A stretch of DNA of 13,254 nucleotides. Source: an uncultured Dyadobacter sp. (GTDB lineage: Bacteria; Bacteroidota; Bacteroidia; Cytophagales; Spirosomataceae). The notes under the pieces are model-generated. The model had not been told where the DNA came from. It did no database searches and saw only the letters and a list, made by a program, of their open reading frames with translations. The position numbers and the translations under genes are program-made. Positions within the stretch are counted from its first letter, which is position 1. Every line of letters starts with the position of its first letter. The stretch spans positions 1-13,254 of the forward strand of contig CAMLNK010000025.1 of the NCBI GenBank assembly GCA_946481035.1, given 5' to 3'. Of this stretch, positions 8,352 to 13,254 are shown piece by piece.

Positions 8352-10597
8352 CAGAATATATTCCTGATCTCCTCGATCAGGCCGAGATATTGTTTTTTAA
8401 TGTTCCGCAGCCTGTAAGCGTCTTTTCCGGTCCAGTCTTTGTCCCAATTGGCGCTGCTGAATGACCACGCGTTGAGCCTGCCCAGCTGTTCACTGAGCGA
8501 TCTCAGGCCCTGATTCAGGCCGTCGATGGAGCCGACATTGGTACTGCACGACATTCCTTTCCAGGCCACATTCTCGGCGGCGGAGAACGGTATCGGGTAC
8601 AACCTGATCCCGTTGTCGGAGTTGCTCAGGATCTTCGTGCTTTTGTCATATTGAAATTCCAGGTATTTGGTCCTACCGGGTTTGGAGAAGACGATCTCCT
8701 TGTCGTAAATGGAGCTCAATCCGCCTTGCTGTGGCCCGAAAGCCCAAATGTCGCCATCCGGTGTCAGCAGCGGCAATACTTTGTAGGCGCGGCTGAATGC
8801 AGTGAAATTCCTTCCTTCGAAATCGCAGGGGATCAGCGAATAAGTTTGGCGGCTATGGTCGTCATTTTTGTCCGGCTTGTCCACGGGGGAGCCTATTGTC
8901 TTGTTACCTTTTACCAGTCCCAAGCCCAGCTCGCAGTTTCTCAGGTAGGCTATTTTATTCCAAAGTGTATAAATATTTTTGGCAGCCTCTCCCAGGCTTC
9001 GGTAAATTTCCTGGATTATGGCTGGGTTTCCGACATTCTCCTGCATCTTTCCGGCAGCGTTGGCGAATGCTTCGGCGATACCCAGCGAGGTGACGCCGGG
9101 CCGGGAGGGATCTTTTCTTTTGATCTCCGTGATTCCCGACGAATTGGCAATGTAATAGAGCCTGCTGAGGGTTTGGTAATCCTGCAACATCACCCGTGCT
9201 TTCACTGCCTCCTCACCGTCGATGCCGTCGATGCTGTTGTAATACCCCTGCGCCATCCATGGAAAAAGGTCGGGCCAGTTGGCAATCCACACGCCCAGCG
9301 GTACGTACCCTTTGGCCGTGATCTCTTTTCCTGCTTTTGGACCTTCATTAGAGGCGGCTGCTTCGAAAGAAACGAAGCTGGTGTCTGCATTCATCAGGCT
9401 GCCATGTTCCTCTTCGATCTCCTGCGACTTGTCCTTTTTCTTTCTGGGCGGAGCCAGGGTATCCACCTCGTTGTCACGCACCTCCTGTTCAAACTCATCG
9501 AGCTTCTGTTTATCCGCGGGCGTGTCGGCCTGGCGCAGGAACTCGTCGAGCGTGAGATCCGGGTTGCTTTTTCTAGCCTTGTCGTAAGCGGAAGCCTTGG
9601 CCAATGCATTCAATCCTTCCAGGTCTTTGATTTTATCCACCTGACTGGCAATGCCAGGTTCGGATTTCGGTTTTACAAATTCGGGGATAGGAGGAGCCCC
9701 CTGCGTGATTTTCATGTCCGGCGCTTTATCCATGACCCTGACGTCGGCGAGCTCGCCAAATGATTTGTTGGCTACCTGTTCCAGCCATTTGTCGATCTGC
9801 GGGGCGAGAATGGAGCCGCTGATGTAGCTCGTGCAATGCACATCCACCTTCGCCTGCCCGCTGGATTGGCCACCGTCATATGTACCCTTCACGGCCACAG
9901 AAGCGAATGTGCTCGCATACGAGAAGTCGGCCTGGCCGCCGTACTTCCAGGATTGGGCCTCGCTTTCGGAAGTCATCAGCATTTTCACTCCTCCAAATGC
10001 ACCCCAGACAACGCCCACTACCAGGCCATCGCCAAAATCGTGGGTGAACTTCTCCGAGGCGGTTATCCATTTACTTATCAGCTCTTTCAATACCCTGTTT
10101 TGCGGATCATCGTTCCGTAATGCATTCAGCAAGTCTGTGCCTGATTTTGAAGCCTCAGCCATTACATCGGTGTAGGCATTCAATACAGCCATGATGCTTT
10201 GCTTACAGCTCAAATTCAGGCTCACAATGAAGTCGCTGGCGGTGAGGTCTTCAAAATTGATATATTCCACGCCTCCCACCGAGATCGCATTATAGTTGAC
10301 CAACACCGATTTGCTGCTCACAGCCGAAGATTTTCCTACATATGCGGATAATGATGATTTAAGCATGCTTACACCCGAAACACCGTAGGCGCCCGACATC
10401 CCGAACGATCCCTGGTTCATTTTATCCGAGTATACATAGCTGCTTTCGCCCGACATGGATTTCTGGGATTCCTCCTGGGAGATCATCAGGCTGATCGGGT
10501 CGCGCACCACGCCGGTGTTGAACTTTCCGGTAATGGCATAGATAGTCGACCCGATGCCTACACCATACAGCGGGTTAAGTATTTCGGAATTGGTCAT
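8351..10597 (-). CDS. Divergent MACPF (perforin-like) domain protein with unknown C-terminal region
   Basis: This 748-residue protein has no signal peptide and is not one I recognise directly. Residues 1-270 look like a MACPF domain. A Ser/Gly-rich alternating stretch (about 50-100, with SFGMSGAYGVSG and LSAYVGKSSAVSSKSVL) is of the kind that forms TMH1 hairpins. F188-G189-D190-G191-L192, then six residues, then G199-A200 matches the spacing of the [YW]-G-[TS]-H-[FY]-x6-G-G signature, although the His is missing. A second strand-rich stretch (218-262) would be TMH2. A Pro-rich hinge (300-315), a charged helical part (318-375) and a Lys/Glu-rich linker (384-398) lead to a C-terminal region (about 405-748) rich in Trp and Tyr, with YPIPF (667-671) and WSFSSANWDKDW (711-722). 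MACPF proteins insert beta-barrel pores into membranes. It is the last gene of a cassette with PI-PLC (23 bp upstream) and an aegerolysin, which is the known type of MACPF partner. Without that call it is a hypothetical protein. Confidence 0.6.
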   Translation of the reverse strand: MTNSEILNPLYGVGIGSTIYAITGKFNTGVVRDPISLMISQEESQKSMSGESSYVYSDKMNQGSFGMSGAYGVSGVSMLKSSLSAYVGKSSAVSSKSVLVNYNAISVGGVEYINFEDLTASDFIVSLNLSCKQSIMAVLNAYTDVMAEASKSGTDLLNALRNDDPQNRVLKELISKWITASEKFTHDFGDGLVVGVVWGAFGGVKMLMTSESEAQSWKYGGQADFSYASTFASVAVKGTYDGGQSSGQAKVDVHCTSYISGSILAPQIDKWLEQVANKSFGELADVRVMDKAPDMKITQGAPPIPEFVKPKSEPGIASQVDKIKDLEGLNALAKASAYDKARKSNPDLTLDEFLRQADTPADKQKLDEFEQEVRDNEVDTLAPPRKKKDKSQEIEEEHGSLMNADTSFVSFEAAASNEGPKAGKEITAKGYVPLGVWIANWPDLFPWMAQGYYNSIDGIDGEEAVKARVMLQDYQTLSRLYYIANSSGITEIKRKDPSRPGVTSLGIAEAFANAAGKMQENVGNPAIIQEIYRSLGEAAKNIYTLWNKIAYLRNCELGLGLVKGNKTIGSPVDKPDKNDDHSRQTYSLIPCDFEGRNFTAFSRAYKVLPLLTPDGDIWAFGPQQGGLSSIYDKEIVFSKPGRTKYLEFQYDKSTKILSNSDNGIRLYPIPFSAAENVAWKGMSCSTNVGSIDGLNQGLRSLSEQLGRLNAWSFSSANWDKDWTGKDAYRLRNIKKQYLGLIEEIRNIF

Positions 10598-10620
10598 GGC
10601 AAATCGGTTGAATAAGTTGC

Positions 10621-11559
10621 TTAAAAATTACACTGAATAATGGTTTCGGCGGTTTGGGTATTGAGGTAGTCGATGTACACGATATTGGGCATGGGTTTGC
10701 CGGGTAGGCCCATACGTTCCTTTAATAGTTGTTCTAATGCGGGGTTGGCTTTATCGGCCAGATCCTTGACCGACCCGCCGAAAAACGTGCCGGCATCGGG
10801 GGTAAGCGTCCAGGATAGCAGAAAAAGATACTCCTTGCCTAAACCCCCATATGCATCCAGTTTGGCCAACTGGTCATTCCGCATTTTTTCCAGCGAGGTG
10901 GTGTTGGAATAGGCGTCATATACGGTAAGGTTCGGGGCTTGATAACTGTTCCCGTCGCGGTACCGGAACCGGCCCGACCTTGCGCCGGTATGTTCGGGAT
11001 AATCAAAAACCAGGATCATCTTTCCCCTGCAATCGCCGAGGACGGTCTCCGCCAGGTTGACGTCACTTTTCGGCGCCGTGAAGAAATAGGCGCGGTACTT
11101 CATATCCGCCAGAAACTGATCGATCCGGTCTTTAATCTCCCGCTCATTGTTCCGGTTGGTGCGGATATGGGAGAATTTCAGGATAAATGTTTCCGACGGG
11201 TGGGTTTGGATGAATTCCAGGGACTGATCCATCACCGTCGCCAGCGGTTGTCCGTTGCAGCCTGCATCGCCGGTCCGGTGGTAGGTTACCAGTTCCCGAT
11301 GATCATAATCGACCCGGATATCAAAATACCTTGAACCGGCCTTTAGTTGTTCCAAAATATTCAGATCCTGGGTTTTGGATATTCCGGGGTTTAAATCAGC
11401 CCCTGCGCCGCAGTGGTCCGTTTGGGACATGCCGGCGTCGTGGCTTCCGGGCATAATGATGCCGTTCAGCTTCGTGCTGCTATCCAGGCCACCCATCCAG
11501 GTTGCCGTATCGGTAACCTGCTCTTTCAAATCCCGGCCTTCCGGGCTTGGCGTAATCAT
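10621..11559 (-). CDS. Phosphatidylinositol-specific phospholipase C X-domain protein
   Basis: The 312-residue protein is close in size to secreted bacterial PI-PLCs and is a single X-domain TIM barrel. Catalytic positions known from the Bacillus enzyme can be matched: IMPGSHDAGM supplies the first His/Asp (H40, D41), SRYFDIRV supplies D80 and R82, and VTYHRTGD supplies the second His (H94). The C-terminal strand NIVYIDYLN (D297) matches the conserved Asp near the end of the family. Such enzymes cleave phosphatidylinositol, or GPI anchors, to diacylglycerol and cyclic inositol phosphate without calcium. Some relatives act on other phosphodiesters, so the substrate is open. The N-terminus (MITPSPEGRD) has no signal peptide, unlike classical secreted PI-PLCs. 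The gene starts 12 bp after the aegerolysin-like gene and ends 23 bp before the MACPF-like gene, so the three are one transcription unit. Confidence 0.88.
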   Translation of the reverse strand: MITPSPEGRDLKEQVTDTATWMGGLDSSTKLNGIIMPGSHDAGMSQTDHCGAGADLNPGISKTQDLNILEQLKAGSRYFDIRVDYDHRELVTYHRTGDAGCNGQPLATVMDQSLEFIQTHPSETFILKFSHIRTNRNNEREIKDRIDQFLADMKYRAYFFTAPKSDVNLAETVLGDCRGKMILVFDYPEHTGARSGRFRYRDGNSYQAPNLTVYDAYSNTTSLEKMRNDQLAKLDAYGGLGKEYLFLLSWTLTPDAGTFFGGSVKDLADKANPALEQLLKERMGLPGKPMPNIVYIDYLNTQTAETIIQCNF

Positions 11560-11571
11560 ATTCCGGGATAA

Positions 11572-11925
11572 TTAAACCAGGTACAATTCAAAAGTGATAT
11601 CCTGGTCGTGCCCTTTGAAGCTGCCCTTGATATCGTGTCCTATTGAATCGGAAGGGGTGGGGCTCACGCGGTACGAGCTGGTAGCGCTGCCAATGGGATG
11701 GTTGTAGTAAAATTCGATGGTCACATTTCCGCCGTCGGTCTGGTAGGTTACAGTACCCTCGGGGCCCACCAACCCGCCGGATCTGGTTGTACAGGTCCAG
11801 CTGCCTGAAGATTCAATGGTGGTCGGCGGATTGGTAGTGAATTTTCCGTGTTTTGCGTCTTTGTCTACGAATGTCAGCACTTTGTTGGTATTGTTGTTGA
11901 CGGTCATTTTGACTTTTCTGGCCAT
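11572..11925 (-). CDS. Aegerolysin-like protein (Cry34/Gpp34-type)
   Basis: This 117-residue, leaderless protein has the size and strand pattern of aegerolysins, small beta-sandwich proteins that bind membrane lipids. Visible landmarks are an N-terminal VNNNTN strand (9-14), GKFTTNPP (27-34), the central GPEGTVTYQ (54-62) matching the family's G-x-E-G-T motif, and FYYNHPIGSATSSY (72-85) at the place where fungal members have FYWDCPWGS and Bacillus Cry34Ab1 (as I remember it) has a YFDNPF-type segment. The Trp-Asp-Cys of the fungal proteins is absent, so it looks closer to the bacterial Gpp34 branch. It is the first gene of the cassette, as expected for a lipid-recognition component that recruits a pore-former. 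A 14-bp palindrome lies 31 bp upstream of the ATG. I rely on remembered family sequences, so this is a strong but unverified call. Confidence 0.75.
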   Translation of the reverse strand: MARKVKMTVNNNTNKVLTFVDKDAKHGKFTTNPPTTIESSGSWTCTTRSGGLVGPEGTVTYQTDGGNVTIEFYYNHPIGSATSSYRVSPTPSDSIGHDIKGSFKGHDQDITFELYLV

Positions 11926-11955
11926 GGTTGGTGATAGGTTTAGTGTTATTAGTAG

Positions 11956-11969
11956 AAGTAATATTACTT
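11956..11969. repeat. Perfect 14-bp palindrome upstream of the cassette, candidate operator
   Basis: AAGTAATATTACTT reads identically on both strands. It lies 31 bp before the aegerolysin-like start codon, in the likely leader or core-promoter area, which is where a dimeric repressor site would sit. The surrounding DNA is AT-rich, which raises the odds of a chance palindrome. Confidence 0.4.
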
Positions 11970-12140
11970 AAAAAATATCCAACAAGTAAAACTAGTGCTA
12001 CGTATAATTATTAACCGGTAGATACAAAGTTGCGTATATGCCCTATCGGTAGTATAAATGAAGCCATTTTTAGCAAGTGCCGCCTGTCTGGTGAGTTTCA
12101 TGGAACAAGAAAATAGGATATTACGTCTTTATTTTTTTGT

Positions 12141-12148
12141 TATTTTTG
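12141..12148 (+). promoter_or_regulatory. Candidate Bacteroidota -7 promoter element for the second ECF sigma gene
   Basis: TATTTTTG fits the Bacteroidota housekeeping -7 consensus TAnnTTTG. It lies 24 bp upstream of the sigma ATG at 12173, implying a very short leader. Around -33 there is TTA (12121-12123) rather than the preferred TTG, so the match is partial. Confidence 0.35.
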
Positions 12149-12172
12149 TTTCTCTATCTGGATACACCTGGC

Positions 12173-12748
12173 ATGAACACCCACGAGAATGCGACCGACG
12201 ACGAGCTGGCAGCCCTGCTAACGGATGGCTCCGAGGCGGCATTTGACATGATCTATGAGCGCTACTGGAAAAAACTTTATAATGAAGCCTTTAAAAGGAT
12301 CAACGATTCTTCGGACAGCGAGGAAATCGTGCAGGATGTTTTTGTGGATCTCTGGAACAAACGGAGCAACAGGCAGATAGAAAACCTCAGGGGATACCTG
12401 CTGGGAGCGGTCAGGTACCAGGTATTTGCCGTTTACCACAGGCGGAAGAATTTGCCGGCTTTCGAGGAGCCGTTCGATTACATGGCGTTTTCGGCCGACG
12501 ATGCGGATTCGAATTTCCTCCGGGACGAACTGCTGTCGAGCATTCATCACTGGTTGGAAACACAGCCCGAAAAGCGCCGCGAAATTTTCAGGCTACGCTT
12601 CCTGGAAGGGCTTTCTACCCTGGAAATTGCCGAGCAGCTCGATATTTCCAGGAAAACCGTTCAGAACCAGCTTAATACCTCTCAGCAAAGCCTTCGCGAG
12701 AGCATCGGAAGGCTCCTTACCCTGCTCATTTTGCTGCTTCGCCCGTAG
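12173..12748 (+). CDS. ECF-type RNA polymerase sigma-70 factor (second copy)
   Basis: The 191-residue protein has sigma region 2 (about 23-85, with AFDMIYERYWKKLYNEAF and SEEIVQDVFVDLWNKR) and region 4 (about 125-180, with PEKRREIFRLRFLEGLSTL and a helix-turn-helix EIAEQLDISRKTVQNQL). It ends in a hydrophobic tail (LLTLLILLL), as does the first sigma factor in the window. The ATG at 12173 (MNTHENATDD) gives the normal family length; the frame also opens at an upstream TTG (12137), but this would add a hydrophobic, phenylalanine/leucine-rich stretch that does not fit. A FecR gene starts 111 bp downstream, so this is the first gene of a second surface-signalling module whose transporter probably lies to the right of the window. 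Confidence 0.93.
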   Translation: MNTHENATDDELAALLTDGSEAAFDMIYERYWKKLYNEAFKRINDSSDSEEIVQDVFVDLWNKRSNRQIENLRGYLLGAVRYQVFAVYHRRKNLPAFEEPFDYMAFSADDADSNFLRDELLSSIHHWLETQPEKRREIFRLRFLEGLSTLEIAEQLDISRKTVQNQLNTSQQSLRESIGRLLTLLILLLRP

Positions 12749-12763
12749 CCTTGCGCGCAAGGC
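12748..12763. repeat. Perfect 16-bp GC-rich palindrome after the sigma stop codon
   Basis: GCCTTGCGCGCAAGGC is fully self-complementary and begins at the last base of the sigma TAG. A second perfect palindrome, TTTTCCGGAAAA, follows at 12770-12781, leading into an A/T run. The first could fold into a hairpin with a very tight loop and act as an attenuator or mRNA-end structure between sigma and fecR. There is no clear T-tract directly after it, so I do not call it a terminator. Confidence 0.4.
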
Positions 12764-12859
12764 GGTGCATTTTCCGGAAAAAAAATTTTAAAAAACAGAA
12801 GTTCGCTTGGGACTTTTTCGGGAATTCCTTCACTGGTGAATAAACAGCGTTTTATAAAC

Positions 12860-13254
12860 ATGTCAAGCGGAAATAGGAATAAGTTCAGGTCGATCGTCGC
12901 GAAATACCTCAAAGGAAATGCCGATGAGGAGGAATCCGACATGATCGAAAAATATTATGAGCTTTTTGCGGGTAAACCCGATCAGCTTTCCGGGTTGTCG
13001 GACGAGGTGCTCGCGGAGGTGGATGAACGAATGAAGGGGAATATCGCCCGGCGCATCAATGCCCGGCCGGTGCGGCCGCTATGGCGCAGCACTTTCTGGC
13101 GCGTGGCAGCGGCCGTTTTCATCCTGATAGGCGCCGGCTGGGGTTTCTTTCTGGTAAGGGAACAGCCTGCTTCCCGGGTCAACCTTGCAATCGCCGGAAC
13201 GGTGACGCACCAATCGGCGAAGGGCCAGACGAAATTTGTCATACTGCCCGATGG
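12860..13254 (+). CDS. FecR family anti-sigma factor (partial, N-terminal 131 residues)
   Basis: The gene runs off the right edge; translation from the ATG at 12860 begins MSSGNRNKFRSIVAKYLKGN. The visible part has the cytoplasmic sigma-binding N-terminus (about 1-77), one transmembrane helix (about 79-98, AAAVFILIGAGWGFFLV) and the beginning of the periplasmic FecR domain (THQSAKGQTKFVILPDG, 116-132), which is the usual start of the Bacteroidota FecR core. By homology to the first copy it would continue for roughly 200 further residues, including DUF4974. It partners the sigma factor 111 bp upstream. No ribosome-binding site of note is seen. Confidence 0.9.
   Translation, partial: MSSGNRNKFRSIVAKYLKGNADEEESDMIEKYYELFAGKPDQLSGLSDEVLAEVDERMKGNIARRINARPVRPLWRSTFWRVAAAVFILIGAGWGFFLVREQPASRVNLAIAGTVTHQSAKGQTKFVILPD

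Larger units (their letters stand above)
11926..12172. promoter_or_regulatory. Divergent intergenic regulatory region between the cassette and the second sigma gene
   Basis: This 247-bp region is clearly more AT-rich than the genes on either side and must hold promoters for both directions. It contains a perfect 14-bp palindrome next to the aegerolysin-like gene, a direct repeat of CGGTAG about 31 bp apart (12016-12021 and 12047-12052), and a -7-like element for the plus-strand gene. On the minus strand, CAACTTTG (plus-strand positions 12026-12033) matches the TAnnTTTG -7 pattern except for its first base, but I see no good -33 element for it. Confidence 0.5.

Noticed and set aside
8651..9763. 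370-codon open frame on the plus strand inside the MACPF-like gene
   Set aside because: It is fully antisense to the longer 748-codon frame, has no recognisable domain and no upstream signals; it looks like a shadow frame in GC-rich codons.
11572..11925. Small first gene as an antitoxin or immunity protein for the cassette
   Set aside because: It carries aegerolysin landmarks and no DNA-binding or membrane segment, so a lipid-binding toxin component fits better.
12137..12172. TTG start giving a 203-residue sigma factor
   Set aside because: The added residues are a hydrophobic Leu/Phe run overlapping the candidate -7 element; the ATG at 12173 gives normal ECF length.
1..13254. tRNA, rRNA, CRISPR arrays, transposases or integrase attachment sites
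   Set aside because: No spaced repeat array, transposase-like protein or tRNA-like fold was seen; every stretch over about 300 bp is covered by a confident gene.

Overview
The window looks like a chromosomal segment of an environmental Bacteroidota bacterium of the Cytophagales/Spirosomaceae type (Dyadobacter-like is my best guess). The reasons are a SusC/SusD pair, FecR-type anti-sigma factors with their own ECF sigma factors, a SusC with an N-terminal STN signalling domain, weak Shine-Dalgarno sequences and a TAnnTTTG-like -7 element. I see no tRNA, rRNA, IS element or CRISPR array.

Region 1 (1-8249, all minus strand) is a polysaccharide-utilisation-type locus. It reads ECF sigma factor, FecR anti-sigma factor, SusC/RagA TonB-dependent transporter with STN domain, SusD/RagB lipoprotein, a DUF1080 (3-keto-disaccharide hydrolase family) protein and a Tat-exported Gfo/Idh/MocA oxidoreductase cut by the window edge. 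The sigma/FecR pair should sense occupancy of the transporter through its STN domain and switch on susCD and the enzymes. The oxidoreductase plus DUF1080 pair suggests that the imported or captured glycoside is handled by oxidation to a 3-keto sugar followed by cleavage.

Region 2 (8351-11925, minus strand) is the unusual part: a compact three-gene cassette with gaps of 12 and 23 bp. In transcription order it encodes a 117-residue aegerolysin-like protein resembling the Bacillus Cry34/Gpp34 toxin component, a 312-residue PI-PLC X-domain phosphodiesterase with its catalytic residues in place, and a 748-residue protein. The N-terminal ~270 residues of that last protein look like a divergent MACPF (perforin-like) pore-forming domain, followed by a large C-terminal region I do not recognise. 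None of the three has a signal peptide. Aegerolysins bind membrane lipids and are known to recruit MACPF partners to make two-component pores. This cassette may therefore be a lipid-directed membrane-attack system with an added phospholipase. The identifications come from motifs and remembered family patterns, and the MACPF call is the least certain.

Region 3 (12141-13254, plus strand) diverges from the cassette across a 247-bp AT-rich intergenic region. It opens a second ECF sigma/FecR module, with FecR cut by the window end; the matching SusC/SusD genes probably follow outside. The toxin-like cassette thus lies between two nutrient-sensing regulator modules, which is where accessory DNA is often found in these genomes.
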